The position numbers were made by a program, and so were the translations under genes. 64,000 bases of DNA, taken from contig CAKSTR010000005.1 in the NCBI GenBank assembly GCA_934500835.1, positions 248,001 to 312,000 on the forward strand. Reading direction: 5' to 3'. Source of the stretch: an uncultured Paracoccaceae bacterium. Its GTDB lineage: Bacteria > Pseudomonadota > Alphaproteobacteria > Rhodobacterales > Rhodobacteraceae. The notes beneath the pieces were generated by a model. The model was not told where the DNA came from. It did not search any database and saw nothing but the letters and a program-made list of their open reading frames with translations. Positions within the stretch are counted from its first letter, which is position 1. Each line of letters begins with the position of its first letter. Below, piece by piece: positions 36,110 to 49,952 of the stretch.

Positions 36110-36922
36110 ATGTTTGAGTATTATTTGCATCGGTGGGATCTGGTTGCCGATGGAGTACCGTTCGCCACGGCGACCGCACACCTGCTGCCCGTGCTGCGGC
36201 AGGAAATCCCTGCGATGCTGAAACTTTCCTCGCAACCGGATCAGCAGCGTGGAGCGGCCTTGATGGAGTGGTGGGCGGGCAAAGGTGCGGCAGAGGTCTT
36301 CGCGCGGGACAACAATGCCATTCTGATTGAACGCGCCGTGGGCGTTCGGTCATTGGCGGATATGGCTCGTTCTGGAGAAGACGATGACGCTTGCCGCATT
36401 CTTTGTGCTACCGCTGATCAGTTGCATCGCCAGCGTTCCAAAAGGCTGCCCGATCTGGTTCCGCTGCACATTTGGTTCAACGACCTTGAAACTGCCGCTG
36501 CAAAGCATGGGGGTATTCTGGTTCAAAGCCTTCAGACATTGCAGAAACTGCTGGCTGACCCTCGTGAGCAGACGGTCCTCCATGGCGACCTCCACCATGA
36601 CAACGTGCTCGACTTCGGTGAACGCGGCTGGTGTGCAATCGACCCACATGGTCTGATCGGTGAGCGCGGCTTTGACTTTGCGAATATTTTCACCAATCCA
36701 GATCTGAGTGACCCTGACCGCCCTGTTGCTACCCGACCTGGCTGCTTCCATAGAAGGCTGAGTGTGGTAGCGGAAGCCGCAGGTTTGGACCGCCATCGCT
36801 TGTTGCAGTGGATACTTGCGTGGACAGGTCTGTCGGCAGCCTGGTTTATGGAAGATGGAGATCCGCTGGCAGACGTGGATCTGGCGATTGCGGCCATGGC
36901 AGCATCGGAACTCGCTTGCTGA
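36110..36922 (+). CDS. APH(6)-like aminoglycoside phosphotransferase family protein
   Basis: 270-aa kinase-fold protein resembling streptomycin 6-phosphotransferases. The catalytic loop HGDLHHDNV is at 158-166, and the metal-binding Asp178 lies in AIDPHGLIGE. Lys38 (AMLKLS) is the candidate ATP-binding lysine. NNAILIERA and WTGLSAAWF also match the family. ATG 36110 is preferred; a TTG 21 codons upstream is possible. Codon use is visibly more A/T-rich than the neighbours (TTT, ATT, GAA, GTA common), suggesting horizontal transfer. Actual resistance is not shown; related proteins act on other hydroxyl substrates. Confidence 0.8.
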   Translation: MFEYYLHRWDLVADGVPFATATAHLLPVLRQEIPAMLKLSSQPDQQRGAALMEWWAGKGAAEVFARDNNAILIERAVGVRSLADMARSGEDDDACRILCATADQLHRQRSKRLPDLVPLHIWFNDLETAAAKHGGILVQSLQTLQKLLADPREQTVLHGDLHHDNVLDFGERGWCAIDPHGLIGERGFDFANIFTNPDLSDPDRPVATRPGCFHRRLSVVAEAAGLDRHRLLQWILAWTGLSAAWFMEDGDPLADVDLAIAAMAASELAC

Positions 36923-36980
36923 CCTGCCGGAACGAATAGCGGCTCAGGTGCTCAGTGCGGCGGGACAGCCGCATCAAAGC

Positions 36981-37007
36981 AAAACCCCCGCGCGAGGCGG
37001 GGGTTTT
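36981..37007. terminator. bidirectional intrinsic terminator
   Basis: Perfect 11-bp stem AAAACCCCCGC / GCGGGGGTTTT (36981-36991 / 36997-37007) with loop GCGAG. It carries T tracts on both strands, serving the kinase gene (plus) and clpA (minus, 7 nt from its stop). Confidence 0.9.
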
Positions 37008-37013
37008 TCTGGT

Positions 37014-39332
<2,319 letters not shown>

Positions 39333-39508
39333 TTCTGCGTGCTCCTGTTTCTCGGGGCAGGTCAGGCGCCTTGCAGGGCCTGATCCAACCGTGGCCTCAT
39401 GTGGTTAAGGATCGGTTTTATTCGACGCACTTCAAGGGCAATCTGGCGGCAACGCCTTTTTCGTATCGCAAAGTCATCAAATGTGATGACGGAGACTCAG
39501 CACCTGTC

Positions 39509-40276
39509 TCAAAACCGGTCCTTTCTTCCCCGGATTTCGGCGAAGACCTGTGATGCGGGGGCATCGGGCATGCCCACCGCCGCCTTCATGCCGGGAAGGC
39601 CCGCGCGCAGGAAAGGGTTGGTTGCCAGTTCTTCGGAAAGCCGCGAGGGCATCGGCAGGCGGCCTTCGCGGCGCATCCCCTCCAAAGCCTCGATGCGCAA
39701 GATAAGCGCTGGACTGGCGGGTTCAAGAGAGGCGGCGAAACGCAGATTGCCGGTCAGATAATCGTGGCCGGAACAGATCAGCGTCTCGGGTGGCAGTGCG
39801 GCCAGTTTCTGCAAGGAGGACCACATCTCTTCTGGCGTGCCCTCGAACAGGCGCCCGCAGCCGGCGGCCATCAGGCTGTCGGCCGTGAAGGCAAGGCCGG
39901 AGGCGGGAAAATGAAAGGCGATATGGCCCCGGGTGTGGCCGGGCACGTCGATCACCACGCCTTCCTCGTGGCCGACGGCGATGCGGTCGCCTTCGGCCAG
40001 CGCACCGTCCAGCGGTGGCAGACGGTGGGCATCGGCCGCGGCGCCCCAGACCTTGGCTTGGGTCGCGGCCAGGATCTCGGGCACGGCCTGGATGTGGTCG
40101 GCATGGTGATGCGTCAGCAGGATCAGATGCAGGGGCCAGCCGCGGTCCTGCAGGGCCGCCAGAACCGGCGCCGCCTCGGGGGCGTCGACAAGCGCGACGG
40201 TCCCCGTGGCGGGATCGCGGATCAGGAAGGCGAAGTTGTCCTGCAGGCAGGGGACGGTGACCAGTTCAAGTGCCAT
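39509..40276 (-). CDS. gloB: hydroxyacylglutathione hydrolase (glyoxalase II)
   Basis: 255-aa metallo-beta-lactamase-fold thioesterase that splits S-lactoylglutathione to lactate and glutathione in methylglyoxal detoxification. The binuclear metal motif is LTHHHADH (54-61). VPGHTRGHIAFH, FTADSLMAAGCGRLFEG and CSGHDYL supply the other ligands. The C-terminal HAGH domain is present (NPFLRA). ATG 40276 begins MALELVTVPCLQDN, the conserved start. It is divergent from the methyltransferase gene over 61 nt. Confidence 0.95.
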   Translation of the reverse strand: MALELVTVPCLQDNFAFLIRDPATGTVALVDAPEAAPVLAALQDRGWPLHLILLTHHHADHIQAVPEILAATQAKVWGAAADAHRLPPLDGALAEGDRIAVGHEEGVVIDVPGHTRGHIAFHFPASGLAFTADSLMAAGCGRLFEGTPEEMWSSLQKLAALPPETLICSGHDYLTGNLRFAASLEPASPALILRIEALEGMRREGRLPMPSRLSEELATNPFLRAGLPGMKAAVGMPDAPASQVFAEIRGRKDRF

Positions 40277-40337
40277 GGTTTTTTCCTTCTCGCGCGCTAG
40301 GATGACGGCAGAGTGATCCCAAGGGCGGCTGACCGCA

Positions 40338-41090
40338 ATGCACCTCGACGTGCTTGACCTGCGCAATTTCTATTATCGCACCCGGCTTGGCCGGGTGGCG
40401 CAGCGTGCGATCCGCGATCAGGTGGTGCGGCTCTGGCCGTCGGCGGCGGGGCAGACCGTGGTGGGCTTTGGTTTCGCCGTGCCGCTCTTGCGGCCCTATC
40501 TGGCGGACGCGCGGCGGGTGGTCGGGCTGATGCCGGGGCCGCAGGGGGTCATGCCATGGCCTGCCGGGATGGAGAATGTCTCGGTGCTGTGCGAGGATAC
40601 CAGCTGGCCGGTGTCCACCGGGCTGGTGGACCGGCTGGTGCTGATGCACGGGCTGGAGACCAGCGAGCAGCCCGGCGCGGTGCTGGAAGAGGCGCATCGC
40701 GTGCTTGGCCCCGGCGGCAAGGCGCTGTTCGTGGTGCCGAACCGGGCGGGGCTGTGGTCGCGGCGGGATGGCACGCCCTTCGGTTTCGGCCGGCCCTATT
40801 CGGGCGCGCAGCTTGAGGCGCAGCTGAAGCGCCACGGCTTCACGCCCGAACGCAGCCTGACCGTGCTGCACGCCCCGCCCAGCAATCTGCCGTTCTGGCT
40901 GCGGACCGCGAACTTCTGGGAGAACGCGGGGCGGCGCCTGCCCTGGCTGTCGGGGGGCGTGCTGATGGTCGAAGCCTCGAAACAGGTCTATGCGCCGACC
41001 CGTGGCGGCCTTGGCGCCGTGGTGAAAAAGCCGCTGCGCGTGCTTGAGGGCGTGCGCGGCACGCCCGAGCCGGTGCTTGGCAGGCACTAG
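40338..41090 (+). CDS. class I SAM-dependent methyltransferase
   Basis: 250-aa protein with a Rossmann-like methyltransferase domain. [15 protein letters not shown] is a divergent motif [41 protein letters not shown] gives the motif IV and post-IV region of the UbiE/COQ5-like group. The substrate is unknown. It is transcribed divergently from gloB, a pairing that could reflect shared control in glutathione/methylglyoxal metabolism, though there is no direct evidence. Confidence 0.82.
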   Translation: MHLDVLDLRNFYYRTRLGRVAQRAIRDQVVRLWPSAAGQTVVGFGFAVPLLRPYLADARRVVGLMPGPQGVMPWPAGMENVSVLCEDTSWPVSTGLVDRLVLMHGLETSEQPGAVLEEAHRVLGPGGKALFVVPNRAGLWSRRDGTPFGFGRPYSGAQLEAQLKRHGFTPERSLTVLHAPPSNLPFWLRTANFWENAGRRLPWLSGGVLMVEASKQVYAPTRGGLGAVVKKPLRVLEGVRGTPEPVLGRH

Positions 41091-41095
41091 GGGCA

Positions 41096-41114
41096 GGGCG
41101 CCCCCGGGGCGCCC
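41096..41114. terminator. GC-rich hairpin between convergent genes
   Basis: GGGCGCCC arms (41096-41103 / 41107-41114) with a CCG loop, 6 nt after the methyltransferase stop. No T tract, so terminator function is uncertain. Confidence 0.4.
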
Positions 41115-41204
41115 CGTGCCATCCTGGACCAGACATCCGGCGGCAGGACCGGCAGATCTGCAAACCGCCTTGCGGCCTTTGCCGCAAGACGGGTCATCGG
41201 CAGA

Positions 41205-41759
41205 TCAGATCACCCGCACTTTCGTGCCGATCGGGCAGATCTCGAACAGTTCGGCGATCATCTCGTTGTAAAGCCCGATGCAACCGTCCGAGGATTTTCG
41301 GCCGATCTTCCGCGTGTCGTGGGTGCCGTGGATGATATAGGCGGGCCAGCTCAGATACATCGCATGGGTGCCGAGGGGATTCTCGGGACCGGGCGGGATC
41401 GGCTTCCAGTCGGGGTGCCGCTCCATCTGCGAGGGGGTCGGGGTCCAGCTGGGGCCGACCTTCTTGCGCACGATCTCGGTATAGCCGCGCTTGGTCAACT
41501 CGTCCGAGATCGGCACCGAGGTCGGGAAAAGCCGGTGGTTTTCGCCCTTGGCATCCCACCAGTGCAGCGCGCGCGAGAGGGTGTCGGCGACGATCATCGG
41601 CTGGCCTGCGCGGTCGAAATGATCCCGCCAGTCCTGCATGCGGAAGCCAGAGGCGTTGTTGCGGTTGGTGCTGCCGGTTTCGGCCCGTGCCAGGGCGGGC
41701 ACTGCCAGCAGGCCTGCGCCAAGGATCAGCGCGTTGCGACGGGTCAGGGATCGGGTCAT
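41205..41759 (-). CDS. L,D-transpeptidase (YkuD family)
   Basis: 184-aa exported cell-wall enzyme. The N-terminus MTRSLTRRNALILGAG...ALARA is a twin-arginine-like signal. The YkuD catalytic motif is HGTHDTRKIGRKSSDGCIGLYN, with the His and nucleophile Cys in SDGCIGL. It probably forms 3-3 peptidoglycan crosslinks or attaches proteins to the wall. The length is short but normal for single-domain YkuD proteins. It is convergent with the methyltransferase and divergent from the atp operon. Confidence 0.9.
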   Translation of the reverse strand: MTRSLTRRNALILGAGLLAVPALARAETGSTNRNNASGFRMQDWRDHFDRAGQPMIVADTLSRALHWWDAKGENHRLFPTSVPISDELTKRGYTEIVRKKVGPSWTPTPSQMERHPDWKPIPPGPENPLGTHAMYLSWPAYIIHGTHDTRKIGRKSSDGCIGLYNEMIAELFEICPIGTKVRVI

Positions 41760-41957
41760 GGTGGCCTCTTTCCGTGTTCATCTTTGGTTTCACCGCCCTT
41801 TTCGGCCGCGGACCGGTCCGGGGTCAACCGGTCGGGGCACGGACTCACGGCCAGTTGAAACCGCCGTGATCCGGCCCGCCCAAACTGTCTTTGTATCCGC
41901 AGCGCTAACAGCGACGAAATGACGTCCACCACAGTCAAGTTTCGGTGAGCAACCCGG

Positions 41958-41986
41958 TTGCGAGGTCTGGAATGCTCTGCTAAGGA
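41958..41986 (+). promoter_or_regulatory. possible atp operon promoter
   Basis: TTGCGA (41958-41963), 17-nt spacer, TAAGGA (41981-41986). It is a weak match, but it is the best placed candidate in the 319-nt region 41760-42078 before atpH. The rest of that region shows no gene. Confidence 0.35.
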
Positions 41987-42078
41987 CGCCGCGATATCGG
42001 AATTTGCACGGGCTCTCTGCACATGGCGGCCACGCCATGAACAGACAAGGTAAGCCCCGCGACATGGGAAGGGATGAC

Positions 42079-42638
42079 GTGTCCGAACCAGCTTCTGTTT
42101 CCGCAGGAATCGCCGCGCGCTATGCCAGCGCGCTTTTCGACCTGGCTCGTGACGAAGGCGCGCTTGAGGCTGTGGATGCCGACACCCGGGCGTTGAAGGC
42201 CGCTCTGGCCGAAAGCCCCGAACTGACCGCCATGATCGCCTCGCCGGTCATCGGTCGCGCCGAACAATCCGCCGCGATTGCCGCGATTTCCGCCAAGATG
42301 GGGCTGAACGGCCTGACCGCGAACACGCTGACGCTGATGGCCGACAAGCGCCGCCTCTTCGTCCTGCCGCAACTTCTGGCGGAACTGGGCAATCTGATTG
42401 CGGACGCCAAGGGCGAGATCACCGCGGATGTGGCCTCGGCTGCCAAGCTGTCGGCAGCCCAGGCCAAGAAACTGTCCGAGACGCTGGCGGCATCGGCCGG
42501 CAAGACCGTCAAACTGAACGCAACCGTCGATGAAAGCCTCATCGGCGGTCTTATCGTCAAGCTGGGCTCGACCATGATCGACACGTCGGTCAAGTCGAAG
42601 CTCGCTTCCCTGCAGAATGCCATGAAAGAGGTTGGGTG

Positions 42639-42639
<1 letters not shown>
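42079..42639 (+). CDS. atpH: F1-ATPase delta subunit
   Basis: 186-aa stator subunit linking F1 to the b subunits of F0. The family sequence starts at [27 protein letters not shown] and ends [37 protein letters not shown]. The start is placed at GTG 42079 because GGAAGGGA lies just upstream and the resulting length is the family norm; in-frame ATGs at 42064 and further up lie before or inside the SD. First gene of atpHAGDC; its stop overlaps the atpA ATG (TGATG). Confidence 0.93.
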
Positions 42640-44177
<1,538 letters not shown>

Positions 44178-44198
44178 GCGCCCTGAAGGAGAAGGCAG

Positions 44199-45068
44199 AT
44201 GCCAAGCCTGAAGGACCTTAAGAACCGGATCGTCAGCGTCAAGAACACGCGGAAGATCACCAAGGCGATGCAGATGGTCGCCGCCGCAAAACTGCGCCGT
44301 GCGCAGGAAGCGGCGGAGGCCGGCCGTCCCTATGCCGAGCGGATGAACGCGGTCATGGCCTCGCTCGCTGCCGGCGTGTCGGGGTCGGGCAGCGCGCCGC
44401 GCCTGCTTGCCGGCAACGGCAAGGATCAGACCCACCTTCTGGTGGTGATGACGGCGGAGCGCGGCCTCTGCGGCGGGTTCAACTCGTCGATCGCCAAGCT
44501 GGCGCGCACCCGCGCGGCGGAACTGGCTGCACAGGGCAAGACGGTGAAGATCCTCACCGTCGGCAAGAAGGGCCGTGAACAGCTGCGGCGCGACTGGGCC
44601 CATGCTTTCGCCGGCCATGTCGACCTGTCGGATGTCAAGCGCGTGGGCTATGCCAACGCCGCCGAGATCGCCCGCCAGATCACCGCCACCTTCGATGCCG
44701 GCGAAGCCGATGTGGTGACGATCTTCTACGCACGCTTCCAGTCGGTGATCAGCCAGATCCCGACCGCGCAGCAGATCATCCCCGCCAGCTTCGAAGGGGG
44801 GGCCGCTTCCAACGCGCTTTACGATTACGAGCCGTCGGAAGAAGCTATCCTCGCCGATCTTCTGCCGCGCAACGTGGCGACGCAGGTCTTCACCGCCCTC
44901 CTTGAAAACGGCGCCTCGGAGCAGGGCGCGCGGATGTCCGCCATGGACAACGCGACCCGCAACGCCGGCGACATGATCAACAAGCTGACGATCCAGTTCA
45001 ACCGGAGCCGTCAGGCCGCGATCACCAAGGAACTCATCGAAATCATCTCGGGCGCCGAGGCGCTCTGA
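44199..45068 (+). CDS. atpG: F1-ATPase gamma subunit
   Basis: 289-aa central-shaft subunit that couples rotation to catalysis. The N-terminal helix ([36 protein letters not shown]) and C-terminal helix ([50 protein letters not shown]) form the coiled-coil rotor axle. [10 protein letters not shown] marks the central Rossmann-like domain. It follows atpA by 21 nt with a strong SD (GAAGGAGAAGG). Confidence 0.97.
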   Translation: MPSLKDLKNRIVSVKNTRKITKAMQMVAAAKLRRAQEAAEAGRPYAERMNAVMASLAAGVSGSGSAPRLLAGNGKDQTHLLVVMTAERGLCGGFNSSIAKLARTRAAELAAQGKTVKILTVGKKGREQLRRDWAHAFAGHVDLSDVKRVGYANAAEIARQITATFDAGEADVVTIFYARFQSVISQIPTAQQIIPASFEGGAASNALYDYEPSEEAILADLLPRNVATQVFTALLENGASEQGARMSAMDNATRNAGDMINKLTIQFNRSRQAAITKELIEIISGAEAL

Positions 45069-45085
45069 CGAACCCGGAGATTTAA

Positions 45086-46531
<1,446 letters not shown>

Positions 46532-46541
46532 GGGGGACAGA

Positions 46542-46928
46542 ATGGCAGGCACCCTGCAATTCGACCTGGTCAGCCCCGAGCGGAGGCTTGCCTCCGTTCA
46601 GGCGACCGAGGTGCAGATCCCGGGCGCTGACGGCGACCTGACGGCGATGGAGGGGCATGCCGCCACCATCACCACCCTGCGCCCCGGCATCCTGAAGGCC
46701 ATTTCGGCCGAAGGGACCAAGTCCTATGCCGTGACCGGCGGCTTTGCCGAGATCAGCGCCACCTCGGTCTCGGTTCTGGCCGAACGGGCGGTTCCGGTAG
46801 AGGAGCTGAACGCACAGCTTCTCGACCAGATGATCGCCGAAGCAACCGGCGCTTCGGGTCTGGACAAGGACGGCGCCGACAAGGCGCTGGCCGATCTTCA
46901 GGCGATGAAAGCCTCGGCAGGCTTCTGA
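46542..46928 (+). CDS. atpC: F1-ATPase epsilon subunit
   Basis: 128-aa central-stalk subunit. The N-terminal beta-sandwich ([47 protein letters not shown], ...[19 protein letters not shown]) is complete. The C-terminal helical part is short, as in alphaproteobacteria where inhibition of ATP hydrolysis relies on other factors (zeta subunit). Last gene of the operon, followed by an intrinsic terminator. Confidence 0.96.
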   Translation: MAGTLQFDLVSPERRLASVQATEVQIPGADGDLTAMEGHAATITTLRPGILKAISAEGTKSYAVTGGFAEISATSVSVLAERAVPVEELNAQLLDQMIAEATGASGLDKDGADKALADLQAMKASAGF

Positions 46929-46946
46929 CCCCGAATCTCTGCGACC

Positions 46947-46972
46947 AAAGGCCCCGCCCCGCGGGGCCTTTT
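46947..46972 (+). terminator. intrinsic terminator of the atp operon
   Basis: 11-bp stem AAAGGCCCCGC / GCGGGGCCTTT (46947-46957 / 46961-46971), CCC loop, ending in TTTT, 18 nt past the atpC stop. Confidence 0.9.
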
Positions 46973-47033
46973 CACTTTCGTTACCATTTTTTCGCCCCTT
47001 TCGGGCAGTATCCGCCAGTGGAGGGATGGAGAA

Positions 47034-47387
47034 ATGGCAATGAAACGGGTCGGAAGCGGTATCGGCATCCTTCAGGGGTCGCGCGTGCTGTTTTCCGATT
47101 TCGCCGATGGCGGCATGATGTGGACCGGCAACGGCAACCGCGAATGCCGCTTTCTGGTCGGCTTCAAGCCGCCTTTCAGTGCGGTGCCTGCGGTGACGGT
47201 CGGCATCTCGATGTGGGACATGGACCACAAGACCAACTCGCGCGCCGACATCACGGCCGAGAACATCACCGAGAAGGGCTTTCATATCGTCTTCCGCACC
47301 TGGGGGGATACGAGGGTGGCCCGCGTCCGGGCCGACTGGATGGCGATCGGTGCCGTGCGCGATGAGGACGATTGGGACGTCGCCTGA
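47034..47387 (+). CDS. H-type lectin domain protein
   Basis: 117-aa small protein whose C-terminal two-thirds matches the H-type lectin fold first known from snail agglutinin and slime-mould discoidin: FLVGFKPPFSAVPAVTVGISMWDMDHKTNSRADITAENITEKGFHIVFRTWGDTRVARVRADWMAIG. There is no signal peptide, so it may be cytoplasmic or leave by a non-classical route. A GAGGG SD supports ATG 47034. It follows the atp terminator and has no obvious partner. The sugar ligand is unknown. Confidence 0.82.
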   Translation: MAMKRVGSGIGILQGSRVLFSDFADGGMMWTGNGNRECRFLVGFKPPFSAVPAVTVGISMWDMDHKTNSRADITAENITEKGFHIVFRTWGDTRVARVRADWMAIGAVRDEDDWDVA

Positions 47388-47441
47388 GGCTTGCGGGAAT
47401 CTCCCTTCCCTTTTCCGCCCCGACGACGCAATTTGCACGCC

Positions 47442-47894
47442 ATGACCGCGCTGCGCCCGAAATTCTGGGAAACCGTCCCGCTGAAGAAAATGACTCCCGC
47501 CGAGTGGGAGGCACTTTGCGACGGCTGCGGCAAGTGCTGCCTGAACAAGCTGGAGTTCGAGGATACCGGCGAAGTCGCCTATACCTCCATCGCGTGCCGC
47601 CTGCTGGATGACGCGACCTGCCGCTGCACCGATTATGCCAACCGCCGGCGCTTCGTGCCGGAATGCGTGTTCCTGACGCCGAAGACGCTGCCGAAGGTGG
47701 CCTATTGGATGCCGCAGACCTGCGCCTACAAGCGGCTCTGGCAGGGCGAGACGCTGCCTGACTGGCATCCCCTGCTGACCGGCGACCCCGAAAGCACCCA
47801 TCTCTCCGGCAATTCCGTCCGGGGCCGCACCGTCCCCGAACACATGATCCCCGAGGAAGACTGGGAAGACTACATCATCGAGGAGACGCCCTGA
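47442..47894 (+). CDS. YcgN family cysteine-cluster protein (UPF0260)
   Basis: 150-aa protein with the conserved cysteine cluster CDGCGKCCLN (26-35), further cysteines in ACRLLDDATCRCTDY, and PECVFLTP/TCAYKRLW. The family (YcgN/UPF0260, related to YkgJ) is thought to bind zinc or an Fe-S centre; function is unknown. ATG 47442 starts the conserved MTALRPKFWETVPLKKMT. The stop overlaps the ltaE ATG (TGATG), so the two are co-translated. Confidence 0.9.
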   Translation: MTALRPKFWETVPLKKMTPAEWEALCDGCGKCCLNKLEFEDTGEVAYTSIACRLLDDATCRCTDYANRRRFVPECVFLTPKTLPKVAYWMPQTCAYKRLWQGETLPDWHPLLTGDPESTHLSGNSVRGRTVPEHMIPEEDWEDYIIEETP

Positions 47895-48931
47895 TGTTTT
47901 TCGCCTCGGACAACACCTCGGGTGCCGCGCCCGAGATGATGGCGGCGCTGGCCCGGGCCAATGACGGCTATCAGCGCAGCTATGGCGCCGATGCGCTGAT
48001 GGAACGCGCCCGCGACCGTATCCGCGACGTGCTTGAGGCCCCGCAGGCCGCTGTCTACCTTGTCGCCACCGGCACCGCCGCCAATGCGCTGTCCATTGCG
48101 CTGACGACAAAGCCCTGGGGATCGGTCTTTTGCCACCGCCTTGCCCATGTGGCCGAGGATGAGTGCAACGCGCCCGAATTCTACGCCGGCGGGGCCAAGC
48201 TGGTGCTGGTGGACGGCCCGCATGGCCGGATGACCCCCGAGGCGCTGTCGGCACAGCTGGCGCGGATCGGCGCCGGCGGGGTGCATTCCCTGCAGACCGG
48301 CATGCTGACCCTGACCAACGTGACCGAGGCAGGCACCGTCTATTCCCCGGCCGAGATCGCCACGCTGACGGCGCTGGCGAAGGCGCGCGGCCTGCCCTGC
48401 CATCTGGACGGCGCGCGCTTTGCCAATGCGCTGGTGGCGACGGGGGCGACACCGGCCGAGATGACCTGGAAGGCCGGGATCGACATCCTCTCCTTCGGCG
48501 GCACCAAGAACGGCTGCCTTGGCGTCGAGGCGGTGGTGATCTTCGATCCCGCCCGCGCCGAGGAGTTCGAACTGCGCCGGAAACGCGGCGGGCATCTTTT
48601 CTCGAAGCATCGCTTCCTGTCGGCCCAGTTCGAGGCCTATCTGGCGGACAACCTGTGGCTGCGCCTGGCGGCACAGGCCAATGCCATGGGCGCCAGGCTG
48701 GCCGAAGGCCTCTCCCGCCGCAACGAGGTGGAGCAAAGCCATCCCGTGCAGGCCAACATGATGTTCCCCGAGTGGAACGCCGGCACCCATGCCGGGCTGA
48801 AGGCCGCAGGTGCGGAATACTACGCCTGGGATCTGCCCGAAGGGCGCGAAGGGGCGCGGCTTGTCACCAGCTGGTCAACGACCGAGGGCGACGTGGATGC
48901 CTTCCTGCAGGCCTTCGGGCGCAACGCCTGA
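47894..48931 (+). CDS. ltaE: low-specificity L-threonine aldolase
   Basis: 345-aa PLP enzyme that cleaves L-threonine or L-allo-threonine to glycine and acetaldehyde. The PLP lysine is Lys205 in SFGGTKNGCLG. FASDNTSGAAPEMMAAL, GTAANALSIAL, CHLDGARFANAL and LVTSWSTTEGDVDAF are family blocks. It overlaps the stop of the YcgN-like gene and is followed by twin palindromes before a convergent gene. Confidence 0.93.
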   Translation: MFFASDNTSGAAPEMMAALARANDGYQRSYGADALMERARDRIRDVLEAPQAAVYLVATGTAANALSIALTTKPWGSVFCHRLAHVAEDECNAPEFYAGGAKLVLVDGPHGRMTPEALSAQLARIGAGGVHSLQTGMLTLTNVTEAGTVYSPAEIATLTALAKARGLPCHLDGARFANALVATGATPAEMTWKAGIDILSFGGTKNGCLGVEAVVIFDPARAEEFELRRKRGGHLFSKHRFLSAQFEAYLADNLWLRLAAQANAMGARLAEGLSRRNEVEQSHPVQANMMFPEWNAGTHAGLKAAGAEYYAWDLPEGREGARLVTSWSTTEGDVDAFLQAFGRNA

Positions 48932-48938
48932 CCGGCCG

Positions 48939-48983
48939 CAAAAATCTTCGAAGATTTTTGCCAAATTCCTTCGAAGGAATTTG
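48939..48983. terminator. twin perfect palindromes between convergent genes
   Basis: Two perfect 22-nt palindromes, CAAAAATCTTC|GAAGATTTTTG (48939-48960) and CAAATTCCTTC|GAAGGAATTTG (48962-48983), one base apart. They lie between the ends of ltaE (plus) and a hydrolase (minus). Each strand ends the first stem with a T run, so a bidirectional terminator is likely. Confidence 0.65.
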
Positions 48984-48989
48984 TCCCGC

Positions 48990-49790
48990 TCAGCTCCCGG
49001 CCAGATGCGCCTGAACTGCCGGGGCGAGCATGTCGGGGTGGGTGATCGGCATCATATGCGCCGCCCCGGCGATTTCCATCCGCGTCACCCGCGGCAGCCG
49101 TGCCGCCAGCGCCTCATGGATGGCGTTGACGATGGGCGGGCTGTTCGCCCCCTGGACCAGCAGCACCGGCAGGTCCAGCCCCTCCAGCCCGCCGGGGCGC
49201 AGCATCTGCGCATTGTCCAGCACCAGCGCCGGATTGGCCGCAGGGATCAGGTGGATGCGGTCCACGATATAGCGCCGCTGCCGCTCGGGCAGATCGGACA
49301 GTGCCTCGCCCGCGCCCCATTCGGCGTGGAAGCGGGAGGCGGCCTCTTCGCGGTTCTGCGCAATCATCGCGGCCAGGTCGACCTGCGAGCGGGACATTTC
49401 CACATAGGCCGGGGTTGCCCGGGCGGCGGCGAATAGCACAGGTTCCACCAGCATCAGGCTGCGCACCAGCCCCGGATTCTCAAGCGCGATCCGCAGGGCG
49501 ACGGTGCCGCCGAAACTGTGGCCGAACAGGTCGATCCGGCCGCCCTGTGCAAGCTGGCGGGCAAGGGCGGTGGCCTGCGCGGTTGCAAGCGCGTGCAGAT
49601 CCTGCACGCCATCCCAATCGGCAGCGCGCCCGTGGCCGGGATGGTCCGAGGCCGTCAGCGAAAGCCCCTCCAGCCGCTGCGCCAGCCCCGCCCAGGCCCC
49701 GGAATGGGCCAGCGCGCAATGCAGCGCCAGAACCGGGCGCGGGCCGTGGCCCCAGTTGCGGGTCGGGACGGTGGCAGAGGGATCGGACAT
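48990..49790 (-). CDS. alpha/beta-fold hydrolase
   Basis: 266-aa hydrolase. The nucleophile elbow is FGHSFGG with Ser92. DLPVLLVQGANSPPIVNAI supplies the acid region, and the His lies in EIAGAAHMMPITHPD. SDHPGHGRAADWD is typical of the BioH/MhpC-like group. The substrate is not evident. ATG 49790 begins MSDPSATVPTRNWGHGP; an upstream in-frame start adds three residues only. Divergent from prs. Confidence 0.87.
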   Translation of the reverse strand: MSDPSATVPTRNWGHGPRPVLALHCALAHSGAWAGLAQRLEGLSLTASDHPGHGRAADWDGVQDLHALATAQATALARQLAQGGRIDLFGHSFGGTVALRIALENPGLVRSLMLVEPVLFAAARATPAYVEMSRSQVDLAAMIAQNREEAASRFHAEWGAGEALSDLPERQRRYIVDRIHLIPAANPALVLDNAQMLRPGGLEGLDLPVLLVQGANSPPIVNAIHEALAARLPRVTRMEIAGAAHMMPITHPDMLAPAVQAHLAGS

Positions 49791-49952
49791 GGCGCGCACC
49801 TTCGCAAAGCCCGGCCGGCATAGCCCGTGCGCAGGGCTGGCGGCAAGCCATCTTGCTGCAACTCCGCTTTTCGGCGCAGCCCCCCTTTGCCCGGCCCCCG
49901 TCGGGTGCTATCCCGCCCGCAACCGATTCCGCCCTGGCCCCCGGAGTTTCCA

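Noticed and set aside
33161..36922. Complete Zorya or other defence island
   Set aside because: Only the ZorA/B-like stator pair is present. No helicase, nuclease or ZorC/E gene; flanking genes are ChaC and an APH-like kinase.
39333..39508. clpS upstream of clpA
   Set aside because: The gap is too short and no ClpS-like frame is present on either strand.
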